Made by a program: the position numbers and the translations under genes. Positions 35,332 through 43,929 of a stretch of 64,000 nt of DNA are shown piece after piece; position 1 is the stretch's first letter; each line of letters starts with the position of its first letter. The stretch lies in NCBI RefSeq assembly GCF_001746755.1, contig NZ_MCGG01000009.1, forward strand, positions 62,001 to 126,000, in the 5' to 3' direction. A model generated the notes under the pieces. The model did not search any database. It saw nothing but the letters and a program-made list of their open reading frames with translations, and was not told where the DNA came from. This DNA is from Magnetovibrio blakemorei (GTDB lineage: Bacteria > Pseudomonadota > Alphaproteobacteria > Rhodospirillales > Magnetovibrionaceae).

Positions 35332-37119
35332 GTGATCCAGGTCCCGAACCACAAAATCAACTATCGACGTTGGCTCGGCAAAGCTGTGTTGGTGTTGACC
35401 TGTGTCTCGTTATCATCGGCTTTGCTTTCAAATTGGTTGCTATACAACGCCGCCTACCAAGAAGAAACCGTGCGCTTGACCGAATTGGCGCAAACGCAGG
35501 CGATTTTGATCAACACGGTGGCACAGTTTAACGCCCTTCACCCGAGTGGCGAACTTGCTGATGACGCACAGGCTGCGACATTTTTCCTGCTCAAAGCCGC
35601 GCACAATAACTATCCGGGGTTTGGCGAAACGGGTGAGTTCACCTTGGGCACTCGTAAAGGAGACAACATCGTTTTCGTGCTCAGCCACCGCCATTTTGAT
35701 TTTGCCGAAATGATACCTATCCCATGGGAATCCAAATTGGGCGAGCCCATGCGCCGGGCGCTAAACGGCATAAGCGGAACGATATTGGGCTATGATTACC
35801 GCGGCGAAATGGTCTTGGCCGCCCATGAACCCCTGCCCATGCTCAAAGCCGGAATTGTCGCTAAAATCGATCTGCAAGAAATCCGCAAACCGTTCATTCG
35901 CGCCGCTTTGATCAGTTTAATTGGCGTCGCTTTAATGACCATTATCGGCACATTGGTGTTTTTACGCATCAGCAAACCTTTGGCCGAACGGGATGCGGCG
36001 ATGGTGGAATTGCGCATTCTCACGCATGTCTTTGAGCAAAGTCCAAACATGATGTTCATCACCGACACCAAAGGCACCATCGAATACATCAACCCCTGCT
36101 TTACAAAAATGACCGGCTACACCCCAGAAGAAGCCATTGGCCAAACACCGCGCCTGCTCAAATCAGGGGATACCCCACCTGATTTTTATGCAAGCATGTG
36201 GGAAAATCTTACCGCCGGTCGTGAGTGGCGAGGTGAAATCAAAGACAGGCGCAAAGATGGCGAGGTTTTTTGGGCATCCATGGTTGCTGCTCCGGTGATG
36301 GATGAAAATGGCGAAATCAAACACTTTGTCACCATTCACGAAGACATCACCGAGCATAAACTTGAGAAGTTACGCACCCAAGAAGCCTATGAACAGGCCG
36401 AGATCGCCAACCGCGCCAAATCTGAAATCATGGCCAATATGAGCCACGAACTGCGCACTCCGCTTAACGCAATCATTGGCTTTTCATCCGCCATGCAAGG
36501 CCAACTTTTGGGCCCCCTGGGCAACGAAAAGTATCTCGAATATGCCGGTGACATCAAATGGTCCGGCACGCACCTTCTCGACATCATCAATGACATTTTG
36601 GATGCCTCCGCCATTGAAGCGGGCAAACTGGTTCTTCACGAGGAAAACGTAGACGTTGCCGACGCCATGAACAGCATGCTCCGCCTGGTCGCACCGAAGG
36701 CCGATTTAGGGGGCGTCGCCTTAACGGAAATAACGCAAAAAGATTTGCCCAATGTGTTTGCCGACTCCCGACGGTTAAAACAAATCTTTCTCAATCTGCT
36801 CAGCAATGCGGTGAAGTTTACGCCGGAACACGGGGAAGTGTCCTGTGATGCCTTTGTCGACGCAAACGGTGCCATGGTGATTTCCGTGACCGACACCGGC
36901 ATTGGTATGGACGCAAAAGGTCTGGCTAAAGCTATGGAACAATTTGGCCAAGTCGACAGTTCCCTGGCGCGCAAGCACGACGGCACCGGTCTTGGGCTCT
37001 CGCTGACCAAGGGGCTGGTGGAAATGCATCAGGGAATCTTCACCATCAAAAGTGCACTGGGCAAAGGCACCAAGGCGACCGTTACGCTGCCCGCCAAACG
37101 GGTTCTTTCCAAAACCTGA
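35332..37119 (+). CDS. PAS-domain sensor histidine kinase
   Basis: A membrane kinase of 595 residues. TM1 (about 17-38), a periplasmic region of about 145 residues, TM2 (about 190-212), a PAS domain (about 228-345: FEQSPNMMFITDTKG, then the PAC end FVTIHEDITEHK), HisKA with His372 in NMSHELRTPLNAI, and HATPase (NLLSNAVKF, DTGIGM, GTGLGLSL). It senses an external signal and possibly an internal one through PAS, then phosphorylates an unknown regulator. The start is GTG 35332 with AAGG about 9 bases upstream. No response regulator is adjacent; the lone receiver at 31658 is a possible but unproven partner. Confidence 0.92.
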   Translation: MIQVPNHKINYRRWLGKAVLVLTCVSLSSALLSNWLLYNAAYQEETVRLTELAQTQAILINTVAQFNALHPSGELADDAQAATFFLLKAAHNNYPGFGETGEFTLGTRKGDNIVFVLSHRHFDFAEMIPIPWESKLGEPMRRALNGISGTILGYDYRGEMVLAAHEPLPMLKAGIVAKIDLQEIRKPFIRAALISLIGVALMTIIGTLVFLRISKPLAERDAAMVELRILTHVFEQSPNMMFITDTKGTIEYINPCFTKMTGYTPEEAIGQTPRLLKSGDTPPDFYASMWENLTAGREWRGEIKDRRKDGEVFWASMVAAPVMDENGEIKHFVTIHEDITEHKLEKLRTQEAYEQAEIANRAKSEIMANMSHELRTPLNAIIGFSSAMQGQLLGPLGNEKYLEYAGDIKWSGTHLLDIINDILDASAIEAGKLVLHEENVDVADAMNSMLRLVAPKADLGGVALTEITQKDLPNVFADSRRLKQIFLNLLSNAVKFTPEHGEVSCDAFVDANGAMVISVTDTGIGMDAKGLAKAMEQFGQVDSSLARKHDGTGLGLSLTKGLVEMHQGIFTIKSALGKGTKATVTLPAKRVLSKT

Positions 37120-37147
37120 GCTTTAAGAGCGACTCTGCAGAGACCGC

Positions 37148-37267
37148 TTATTCGCCATCCGTTTCGATGCGCAGAACGATGCCGCAATGCTTGCAATGCA
37201 CGGCATCTGGATCATGACGGGTGAGCCCGCAGCCGGGGCAAATCAAAACGTCACCCCAATTCCACAT
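37148..37267 (-). CDS. Mini zinc-ribbon protein (39 residues)
   Basis: A very short frame starting MWNWGDVLICPGCGLTR. It holds two knuckles, CPGCG and CKHCG, 11 residues apart, and almost nothing else, so it would fold as one zinc ribbon. It is too small to be picked up by common ORF cutoffs. No clear ribosome site precedes the ATG at 37267; a hairpin lies directly upstream. The Cys pattern is the only support, but it is hard to explain by chance in a non-coding gap. Confidence 0.5.
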   Translation of the reverse strand: MWNWGDVLICPGCGLTRHDPDAVHCKHCGIVLRIETDGE

Positions 37268-37268
37268 A

Positions 37269-37310
37269 CAAAGAGGGGGAGCATATGCGTCCCCCCTGTT
37301 TTGTGTGGCC
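37269..37310 (-). terminator. Stem-loop, possible terminator of the microprotein gene
   Basis: Leftward, GGGGGA pairs with TCCCCC (about 37272-37292) around a loop that contains the palindrome GCATATGC, followed by TCTTTGT. The T run is weak, so it may be a partial terminator, or on the plus strand an end for the kinase transcript. Confidence 0.4.
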
Positions 37311-37376
37311 TTTTTATCGGATGATCAAACTGAAAGTCGCTTCAACCGCCAGCTCAAGGTCTGCTATCGCACCGGG

Positions 37377-37454
37377 TTATTCCGCAGATTCATAAAGCGT
37401 GAAACCAAAGAACCCGACCAAGACAACAACCATAATCCAAAAGAGTTCAAACAT
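37377..37454 (-). CDS. Single-pass membrane microprotein (25 residues)
   Basis: A tiny frame, MFELFWIMVVVLVGFFGF, then TLYESAE and a stop. It consists of one hydrophobic helix with a short polar C-terminus. AGGAG lies 8 bases before ATG 37454 (another in-frame ATG at 37460 is too near the site). TATACT further upstream (within 37509-37530, leftward) could be a -10 box. Size and form recall small accessory subunits of membrane complexes, but the sequence matches none I know. Confidence 0.55.
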   Translation of the reverse strand: MFELFWIMVVVLVGFFGFTLYESAE

Positions 37455-37614
37455 AATCATTTCTCCTCATTCTGACGGAGTTCGTTCCCATTCTGGGTCC
37501 GTCCTTCACTTAGTATATTAACACATCCTAATGTGCGTGCCGTTAAGAAACCGTGTGCGTGAGAACAGCATTAATGGAATGCGTTATTTACCATCTGCCA
37601 TTTTGCGGCCCCAC

Positions 37615-38118
37615 TCACTCGGGAAACGCGATCGCGGCCATCAAGTCGGGGCCTTCGTCCTTTCCGGATGCCTTTGCAATGTCGACGATGGGTTGGTCGA
37701 ATGAGGCGACCGTATAGCCTTTGGCCTGGAGGCGCGCTTTTAAGGCTTCAGGGCTCAGTTTATACAGCGGCGCAACCTGGTTGATGGTTCCGCCCTGAAC
37801 CGCATGAACCGTCGCCCGCAACGGGTTACCGCCAGAAGACGATGAGCTTAAGGATGGATAGGCAAACGCAAAACCGGCGAAGATGGATGCCACCAGGGGC
37901 ATATAAATCGTCTTGCGCTTAAAGTACCCCAATAACCCCGTCCAGTTTTTCCAAATATGGATAGCGACCGGAACGATCAGCACCATCGACAACCATTCAT
38001 GCATACCGTGAAAGGCCGGAGCCGCAATGTGAAAAAACAAAAATACGCCCGAAACGGTGGACACAATAAAAAGCCCGACGGTGAAGGTCGTGCCGTAGGT
38101 TTTGAGCAGGTGTTGCAT
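37615..38118 (-). CDS. DUF4405-type membrane cytochrome b-like protein
   Basis: A 167-residue protein with three membrane helices (about 10-30, 40-58, 70-88) and a C-terminal periplasmic domain of about 75 residues. Haem-ligand candidates are His30 in FFHIAA, His37 and His40 in FHGMHEW and His54 in AIHIWKN. This fits the DUF4405 family (flavinylation-associated cytochromes and relatives), which carry electrons across the membrane. The C-terminal domain, with LKARLQAKGYTVASFDQP, resembles the small domain that follows DUF4405 in many proteobacteria; its role is unknown. A possible redox partner is not encoded nearby. Confidence 0.75.
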   Translation of the reverse strand: MQHLLKTYGTTFTVGLFIVSTVSGVFLFFHIAAPAFHGMHEWLSMVLIVPVAIHIWKNWTGLLGYFKRKTIYMPLVASIFAGFAFAYPSLSSSSSGGNPLRATVHAVQGGTINQVAPLYKLSPEALKARLQAKGYTVASFDQPIVDIAKASGKDEGPDLMAAIAFPE

Positions 38119-38209
38119 CTGAAAATTCCCGAGTTGAAATAAAGTGCTCCACTAAACGAGGACACAATAAGTGAGAAATGTAACCCGAATATGCCCAAAT
38201 CAGCTGATT

Positions 38210-38228
38210 TTGTAACAGGATGTTACAA
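38210..38228. promoter_or_regulatory. Perfect 8-bp inverted repeat, candidate operator
   Basis: TTGTAACA and TGTTACAA enclose GGA, in the 195-base divergent gap between the DUF4405 gene and the 38314 gene. Further half-sites (AATGTAAC at about 38178) lie nearby. Its form suits a dimeric regulator, but the order of half-sites is opposite to the Zur boxes at 26.9 kb. Confidence 0.5.
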
Positions 38229-38313
38229 GGCCAATCAAAAACCAAATTATTAGCTGTATAGAGAGGTCTGGGCACCTTATATACGCTTCAACGACCAACC
38301 AAAGGGAAGTACG

Positions 38314-38499
38314 ATGGCCAATATTGAAGTGAGAGACGCCGATGGGAAGGTGTTGCACACCTACGAAATGTACGCGGCTGGATACGGTACCTTGGTCACC
38401 GATGAGGACCTGTTTGAAGAAGCCAAACGCAACGTCGTAGATGATGGACTGGTCAGTAAAGACGAAGCGGATAAACTGACGTTCACGATAACGGACTAA
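38314..38499 (+). CDS. Small acidic hypothetical protein
   Basis: A 61-residue protein, MANIEVRDADGKVLHTYEM, with many acidic residues and a beta-rich start. AAAGGGAAG lies 5-7 bases before ATG 38314, a strong site. I recognise no family. Its last 4 bases overlap the convergent gene at 38496. Confidence 0.65.
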   Translation: MANIEVRDADGKVLHTYEMYAAGYGTLVTDEDLFEEAKRNVVDDGLVSKDEADKLTFTITD

Positions 38500-38699
38500 A
38501 CGTCCGTTTTATCCTCAGGCGCGCCGTCAACAATTTGCCCCACAGCTTTGCCAATCGCCCGCCAAAGGTTCGCCGCCTCGGACTCTTTCGCTTGGTCGTG
38601 GTATTGAATGCGTTCCTTGCAATACCCTTGGGCGCCGTCTTCACCGTGATGAGCAACAAGGGCCTTGGCCGTCTTTTCGATGCTTTGGGGATTGGTCAT
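38496..38699 (-). CDS. Small hypothetical protein
   Basis: A 67-residue helical protein, MTNPQSIEKTAKALVAHHG, then YCKERIQYHDQAKESEAANLWRAIGKAVG. It resembles short conserved alphaproteobacterial proteins of unknown role (my impression only). The ribosome site is weak. It converges with the 38314 gene and lies beside tRNA-Pro. Confidence 0.6.
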   Translation of the reverse strand: MTNPQSIEKTAKALVAHHGEDGAQGYCKERIQYHDQAKESEAANLWRAIGKAVGQIVDGAPEDKTDV

Positions 38700-38809
38700 C
38701 TGCAGTCTTTCTGGTTTGTTCGCTCAATGGCACTCTGCGTGTAAGTTTACCTTACGCACACTCACCCGCACACTTCGAAAAAAATGTTTAAAAACATAAG
38801 GCTAAAGTG

Positions 38810-38888
<79 letters not shown>

Positions 38889-38972
38889 ACTGCGGCGTTT
38901 CTAGGGCTTCCGATCGATTTAAGCAAGCCCTTAAAAGATCAAAAAGGGAACTTAAGTGGCCCAATTTGCTTC

Positions 38973-39488
38973 TCAGGGCAACTCAAGCCGATCGCCTGGG
39001 CGCAAAGCCAGTCTTTGTGCGGTTCCGGCGGGCACTTCCAAGACGTAGCGCACCGGAACCGGGCACCGGATCAGGTCCAGAGACAACGGTTTTGTGCGCG
39101 GCGCAATGTACACCAGCTTAGCATCCGCATCGAAAAACAGCATATCGAGCGACACCAACGTGTTTTTCATCCACATGGTGATGTGCCGAGGCGGCGTGTA
39201 GTCGAACAGCATCCCCCGATCGGGAGCCAAGCTGTCGCGAAACATCAGCCCCCGGCGCTGCTGGGCGGGGGTCATCGCCAGTTCCACCTCAAACGCGCTG
39301 GTTTTACCGTTTTGACTGACGATGTTCAGCGCAATGGTGGGAAACATGAGCTGTTTTTCACCGCTCTCCCCATAAGTTTCATCTTCAAAAGCCAAACTTA
39401 CCCCAGGCAGGGCGAACCCCATCGCCGCAAAAGTCACGGCAAAGACAGCGGCGAAAAGGAAAAAGGATCTTTGAGCAAAGCCAAACAT
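38973..39488 (-). CDS. Exported DUF192 protein
   Basis: This 171-residue protein has a signal peptide (hydrophobic about 8-32) and a DUF192 domain: FEVELAMTPAQQRRGLMFRDSLAPDRGMLFDY, MWMKNTLVSLDMLFFD and a C-terminal VLEVPAGTAQRLAL-xPGD end. The family is widespread and found in the periplasm or outside; its function is not known, with links proposed to stress and metal handling. It is divergent from the antiporter operon. Confidence 0.9.
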   Translation of the reverse strand: MFGFAQRSFFLFAAVFAVTFAAMGFALPGVSLAFEDETYGESGEKQLMFPTIALNIVSQNGKTSAFEVELAMTPAQQRRGLMFRDSLAPDRGMLFDYTPPRHITMWMKNTLVSLDMLFFDADAKLVYIAPRTKPLSLDLIRCPVPVRYVLEVPAGTAQRLALRPGDRLELP

Positions 39489-39649
39489 GGTGAAATTCTT
39501 TATGTCTGTTGCGTGTTTCGTGACCCGACAGCGTACAGTTTATCCCGTTCTTCGCAAAAGCAAAAAATTCCCTGTGTTGAGGCTTGCTTCGCTTGGGTTC
39601 GGCTCTTATTCTCCACCATAGGGACAATGAAACGAGGGAGCACATATAC

Positions 39650-40216
39650 GTGTTGCATGCCTTTTCACTTGGCGCAGCCTTAATGGTCGTTTGGGGTTTG
39701 CTGTCGGGCATGCCTGAGCCTTTGCTGATGGGGCTTGGAGTGGCGTCTGTGGTGCTGACGGTTTGGATCGCGCACCGTATGGATGTCGTCGATCATGAAG
39801 GTCACCCCATCCACCTAGGCCCCCGCGCTTTGGTCTATTTTCCCTGGCTGATTGTTGAAATCATCAAAGCCAATTGGGATGTGGCCAAAATCATCTTGAG
39901 CCCGAAGATGGACATTCATCCTCACATTTTTAAAACCAAGGCGTCGCAAAAAAGCGATGTGGGCCTAACCACTTATGCCAATTCCATCACGTTGACACCC
40001 GGCACCGTCACCATCACCATGGACGACGACGGAATCTTCGAAGTTCACGCCCTGACCTATGGCGCGCGCGAAGGGATCGAAACCCTTGATATGGATCGCC
40101 GCTGCACCGCCATGGAAGGTATGAGCAAGACAGACGACAAGTCGGATAAAACACCTGGCCCTACATCGTCTGGCCCCACAACTTCAGGCCCAACCTCGTC
40201 AGGACCCGCATCATGA
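39650..40216 (+). CDS. mnhE: Mrp/Mnh cation antiporter subunit E
   Basis: A membrane protein of 188 residues with two or three N-terminal helices, then the MnhE cytoplasmic domain: YFPWLIVEIIKANWDVAKIILSP, TLTPGTVTITMDDDGIFEVHAL. It ends with an unusual repeat tail of Gly-Pro-Thr-Ser/Thr-Ser units after about residue 160. First gene of a ten-gene operon. The start is GTG 39650 with GAGGGAG 9 bases upstream; the frame stays open to 39584 without family sequence. Overlaps the next gene by 4 bases. Confidence 0.92.
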   Translation: MLHAFSLGAALMVVWGLLSGMPEPLLMGLGVASVVLTVWIAHRMDVVDHEGHPIHLGPRALVYFPWLIVEIIKANWDVAKIILSPKMDIHPHIFKTKASQKSDVGLTTYANSITLTPGTVTITMDDDGIFEVHALTYGAREGIETLDMDRRCTAMEGMSKTDDKSDKTPGPTSSGPTTSGPTSSGPAS

Positions 40217-40512
40217 CGATCACCATGTACGGCGTGGCCGCACTGGCGGTGCTGATTTCCATGGCACTGAGCATGATCCGTGCGTTTGTCGGACCGACCG
40301 TGTTTGACCGCATCCTGGCCGTGAACGTGTCGGGCACCTTAACCGTGGTGCTGATTTCGGTTTACGGCTTTTTGGATGGACGTCCCGACTTTCTCGACAT
40401 CGGTTTGTTGTATGCCCTGATCAACTTCATCGGCACCATTGCAGTGACCAAATACGTCAAGTTCCAAGATTTAGGCCACCCCATGGAAGGCCCGGACGAG
40501 GGTGACGTATGA
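40213..40512 (+). CDS. mnhF: Mrp/Mnh cation antiporter subunit F
   Basis: A 99-residue membrane protein with three helices, including RAFVGPTVFDRILAVNV, a strong MnhF segment. It is a small core subunit of the complex. It overlaps mnhE and mnhG by 4 bases each (ATGA). Confidence 0.94.
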   Translation: MTITMYGVAALAVLISMALSMIRAFVGPTVFDRILAVNVSGTLTVVLISVYGFLDGRPDFLDIGLLYALINFIGTIAVTKYVKFQDLGHPMEGPDEGDV

Positions 40513-40952
40513 TGTTTGACCTGTTGCACACCCCGCTTGGCCCGCTGCCATTAGCCGATTGGCTCAGTTGGCTGTTCATTGTCACCGGTTCGTTTTTTGC
40601 CATTGTCGGTGCGCTTGGCATCGTGCGTTTGCCGGATATCTTTTCGCGCATGCACGGTGCCGGCATGGTCGACACAATGGGCATCATGATGATTTTAACG
40701 GGGTTGATGTTTCAGGCCGATACCTGGATCGTTGTCGTCAAACTGGCCTTGATCTTGGTGTTTATCTTTTTCACCTCACCGACCACGACATTCGCCTTGG
40801 CGCGAGCCGCCATTCACGGCGGGGTCAATCCTGGACCGACGGTTGAAGAATTGGTCGAGGCCAAAGTGATCGAAGACCCTCAGCTGGACACAAAAATTGA
40901 GCCGACGTTTGATCCAAAAGTGAAACAGGAGGCGAAACCATCGAACACGTAA
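40509..40952 (+). CDS. mnhG: Mrp/Mnh cation antiporter subunit G
   Basis: A 147-residue protein with three membrane helices and the MnhG signature IVRLPDIFSRMHGAG, then DTMGIMMILTGLM and FTSPTTTFALARAA. The C-terminal 40 residues are an acidic/Lys tail longer than usual for MnhG (about 110 residues). The next gene's ribosome site and start lie inside its end. Confidence 0.94.
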   Translation: MMFDLLHTPLGPLPLADWLSWLFIVTGSFFAIVGALGIVRLPDIFSRMHGAGMVDTMGIMMILTGLMFQADTWIVVVKLALILVFIFFTSPTTTFALARAAIHGGVNPGPTVEELVEAKVIEDPQLDTKIEPTFDPKVKQEAKPSNT

Positions 40953-41572
40953 TCGCCATCTCTTTGCTCTTGTTTATGACGGCAACGGCCTTTTGGCTGG
41001 TGCGCCTGCGCAACTTGTTTGCCGTGATCATGCTTTCGGGAATCTATTCGCTGTTTGCCGCCGCCCTTTATCTGGTTATGGACGCCGTCGACGTGGCGTT
41101 TACCGAAGCCGCCGTGGGGGCTGGCATTTCCACCGTGTTGATGCTCGGCACTTTGTCGATGACAACGGACCAAGAAAAGGTTCACAAAAAGGTGTCGCCC
41201 TTTGCCCTGATTTTGGTCTTGGCCACCGGTGGCGTGCTGATCTACGGCACCATGGACATGCCGCGTTACGGCGACATCAACGCCCCCATCAACCAACACG
41301 TGGCAAACCGCTATTTGGAAAAGTCCGCTCATGAAGTCGGTCCACCGAACGTCGTCACATCGGTTTTGGCCAGCTACCGCGGCTATGACACTTTGGGTGA
41401 AACGGCGGTTGTGTTCACGGCCGCGGTGGGCGTTTTGGTGATCATTGGTCGCACGCAAAACAAGAACATGCCCGGTTCCACCCGTGCGCGACGGCGTCGG
41501 GAAGATGAGCTTGACGAACCTGTGAAGCCCGAAGATGGGGCACGCAAAAATGAAGAGGCTTCTTCATCATGA
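40940..41572 (+). CDS. MbhD/MbhE-type subunit of the antiporter (MrpA C-terminal equivalent), probable AUC start
   Basis: A membrane protein of about 210 residues. The first half is DUF4040/MbhD (LVRLRNLFAVIMLSGIYSLFAAALYL), the second resembles MbhE (FALILVLATGGVLIYG, YRGYDTLGETAVVFTAAVGVLVI); together they equal the C-terminal part of MrpA. The expected N-terminus, EHVIAISLLLF, is open in frame, and a perfect AGGAGG (40927-40932) sits 7 bases before the ATC at 40940, but there is no ATG, GTG or TTG there. The first conventional start, TTG 40964, lies inside the first membrane helix and has no ribosome site. AUC initiation is therefore the best reading. The C-terminal tail is Arg-rich then acidic. 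Confidence 0.85.
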   Translation: MEHVIAISLLLFMTATAFWLVRLRNLFAVIMLSGIYSLFAAALYLVMDAVDVAFTEAAVGAGISTVLMLGTLSMTTDQEKVHKKVSPFALILVLATGGVLIYGTMDMPRYGDINAPINQHVANRYLEKSAHEVGPPNVVTSVLASYRGYDTLGETAVVFTAAVGVLVIIGRTQNKNMPGSTRARRRREDELDEPVKPEDGARKNEEASSS

Positions 41573-42051
41573 TGACCGAAAAGCCCCTTCTGCGCGTTGT
41601 CGCCAAACTGCTGATTCCGTTGATCTTGCTGTTTGCGCTCTACGTACAATTTCACGGCGACTTTGGTCCCGGCGGCGGTTTTCAAGCGGGCGTCATCTTT
41701 GCGGTGGCGTTTATTTTGTATTCCCTGATTTACGGTGTGCGGGTCGCCCGTCAAGCCATCCCCGCGTCAGCGACGCGGAGCATGCTGGCATTTGGCGTAC
41801 TGATTTATGGCGGCACCGGGGTTGTCACGATGTTGATGGGCGGAGAATTCCTCGACTACAACGTGCTGGCCGCCACCGTGCACGGCGGTCAGCATTTGGG
41901 TGTTTTCTTGGTTGAGTTCGGTGTCGGCACGACCGTTGCGGGCGCGATGATTACGATTTTTTACACCTTTTCCGGCCACGTGAACGACAATCTGCCGTTC
42001 CGCAAGCACAACCACGTTGTCACCCCGAGCAAAAAAGGGGATGGGCATTAA
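41569..42051 (+). CDS. mnhB: Mrp/Mnh cation antiporter subunit B
   Basis: A 160-residue MnhB protein with four membrane helices, including YVQFHGDFGPGGGFQAGVI, the hallmark of the family, and a VEFGVGTTVAGAMI helix near the end. It forms part of the membrane core joining the antiporter-like subunits. It overlaps the upstream gene by 4 bases. Confidence 0.95.
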   Translation: MMTEKPLLRVVAKLLIPLILLFALYVQFHGDFGPGGGFQAGVIFAVAFILYSLIYGVRVARQAIPASATRSMLAFGVLIYGGTGVVTMLMGGEFLDYNVLAATVHGGQHLGVFLVEFGVGTTVAGAMITIFYTFSGHVNDNLPFRKHNHVVTPSKKGDGH

Positions 42052-42052
42052 C

Positions 42053-42439
42053 ATGTTTGATTGGAACGACGCATCGAGCCTTTTGGGCCTGCTCAATTAT
42101 TGGGTCGCCATTGTGTTGATGATGGCGGGCTTTTACACCGTCATCGCCCAGCACAACCTGATTAAAAAAGTCGTAGGCCTGAACATCTTTCAAGTTGCCG
42201 TGTTTGTGTTCTACATCTCCATGGGCAAGGTGTCGGGCGGTTCTGCCCCCATTTTGAAAGACGGCATCGAACTGTATTCCAACCCCCTGCCCCATGTGCT
42301 GATCCTGACCGCCATTGTGGTCGGCGTTGCGACCACGGCGCTGGCATTGGCATTGGTGGTGCGCATCAATCACAGCTTCGGCACCATTGAAGAAGATGAA
42401 ATCCAAACCATCGAACACGATGAGGAGGACATCGCATGA
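42053..42439 (+). CDS. mnhC: Mrp/Mnh cation antiporter subunit C (NuoK-like)
   Basis: A 128-residue, three-helix protein of the NuoK/MnhC family, with LIKKVVGLNIFQVAVFVFYI and NPLPHVLILTAIVVGVATTALALALV. The acidic C-tail ends EHDEEDIA. ATG 42053 follows the mnhB stop by one base; an ATG at 42041 is also open, but its ribosome site is too close. It overlaps the next gene by ATGA. Confidence 0.93.
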   Translation: MFDWNDASSLLGLLNYWVAIVLMMAGFYTVIAQHNLIKKVVGLNIFQVAVFVFYISMGKVSGGSAPILKDGIELYSNPLPHVLILTAIVVGVATTALALALVVRINHSFGTIEEDEIQTIEHDEEDIA

Positions 42440-43929
42440 GCGGAGCCGAAATGACGTCCGATCCTTGGCTGATCTTGTTGGTCATCGTGCCGTTGCTGGC
42501 AGCGCCTGTATGCGTTTTGTTGCGCAGCGCCACTGGCGCGTGGTCAGTGGCGACGGCGGTGGCTTGGTCCGTATTTGCCATCTCCTTAAAACTCTTGGAC
42601 ACCGTCATGGATCAAGGTGTCGTCCGCTACCGCATCGGCGGTTGGGACGCGCCTTGGGGGATTGAATACAGACTCGATTCCGTGGGCGTGTTTGTGGTCT
42701 TGATTGTTTCCGCCATTGCGGCCGTCATTCTGCCGTACGCCAAACGCAGCGTTGAAAAAGAAATCCGCAAAGACCGTATCTATCTGTTTTACGCCATGCT
42801 GTTGTTGTGCCTGACGGGCTTGCTCGGCATCACCGTGACGGGCGATGCCTTTAACTTGTTTGTGTTTTTGGAAATTTCCAGTTTGTCGAGCTACGTGCTG
42901 ATTTCGTTGGGCACGGACCGACGCGCACTGACGGCGGCGTTTCGCTATTTGATCATGGGCACCCTCGGGGCCACCTTTTACATCATCGGCGTGGGACTTC
43001 TGTACCAAACCACCGGAACGCTCAACATTGCCGATTTAAAGACCATCATGCCTGCGGTCATCGACACCCGCACGGTGCATGCGGCGTTGGCGTTTCTCAC
43101 CGTCGGCATCAGCTTAAAGCTGGCCTTGTTTCCGCTGCACATGTGGCTGCCCAACGCCTATACGTTTGCGCCGGGCGCGGTCACCGCATTCTTGGCGTCA
43201 ACCGCAACCAAGGTGTCGGCTTATATCTTACTGCGGATTATTTTCACCCTGTTTGGCGACGTTGATTTGTTCGCCAGTTTCCCACTGCAACCGATCCTCA
43301 TCACCATGGCGTTGGCGGCGATGTTTCTCGCCAGCCTCAGCGCCATCTGGCAAGAAAACGTCAAGCGTATGATGGCGTATTCGTCCATTGCGCAGATCGG
43401 CTACATCGTGCTGGGCATCGCCATGGCGACGGAAACCGGATTGACGGGCGGTATTATACACATGTTCAATCATGCCCTGATCAAGGGCTCGGCGTTCATG
43501 GCCATCGGCGCGGTTGTGTTCTCGACGGGCGCCGTCACGCTGACGCAAATGGAAGGCATCGGCAAGCGCATGCCCTACACCATGGCGGCGTTTGTCATTG
43601 CCGGCTTGGGCCTGATCGGCGTGCCGCTCACCCCCGGTTTCATCAGCAAGTGGCAATTGGTCACCGCGGCGATGGAATTGAACATGTGGCCCTTGGCGGC
43701 GCTGATTTTGCTGTCCAGTTTGCTGGCTGTTATTTATGTGTGGCGGGTGTTTGAAGTGGCCTACCTGCGCCCCGCCCCGGAGGGAGCGCCCGCCGCTCAA
43801 GAGGTTCCGCTGAGCATGTTGTTGCCCATCTGGGTAATGGTGTTGGCAGCGTTGTATTTCGGTTCCAACGCGACCTTCACGTTGAATTTGGCGCACACCG
43901 CAGCCCTTCAATTGATGGGGGGGCTGTAA
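42436..43929 (+). CDS. mnhD: Mrp/Mnh antiporter-like subunit D (first copy)
   Basis: A large membrane protein of 497 residues, about 14 helices, of the proton-conducting NuoL/M/N family. Key segments: FVFLEISSLSSYVLIS with the conserved helix-5 Glu, LKLALFPLHMWLPNAYTFAPGAVTAFL with the helix-7 Lys, and IWQENVKRMMAYSSIAQIGYI with the helix-8 Lys. It couples cation or proton movement. It is the subunit most like MnhD. No gap exists between its stop and the next ATG. Confidence 0.94.
   Translation: MSGAEMTSDPWLILLVIVPLLAAPVCVLLRSATGAWSVATAVAWSVFAISLKLLDTVMDQGVVRYRIGGWDAPWGIEYRLDSVGVFVVLIVSAIAAVILPYAKRSVEKEIRKDRIYLFYAMLLLCLTGLLGITVTGDAFNLFVFLEISSLSSYVLISLGTDRRALTAAFRYLIMGTLGATFYIIGVGLLYQTTGTLNIADLKTIMPAVIDTRTVHAALAFLTVGISLKLALFPLHMWLPNAYTFAPGAVTAFLASTATKVSAYILLRIIFTLFGDVDLFASFPLQPILITMALAAMFLASLSAIWQENVKRMMAYSSIAQIGYIVLGIAMATETGLTGGIIHMFNHALIKGSAFMAIGAVVFSTGAVTLTQMEGIGKRMPYTMAAFVIAGLGLIGVPLTPGFISKWQLVTAAMELNMWPLAALILLSSLLAVIYVWRVFEVAYLRPAPEGAPAAQEVPLSMLLPIWVMVLAALYFGSNATFTLNLAHTAALQLMGGL

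Noticed and set aside
31658-37119. Response regulator 31658 paired with the kinase at 35332 as one two-component system
   Set aside because: They are 3 kb apart on different strands with rsgA and other genes between; no sequence evidence links them.
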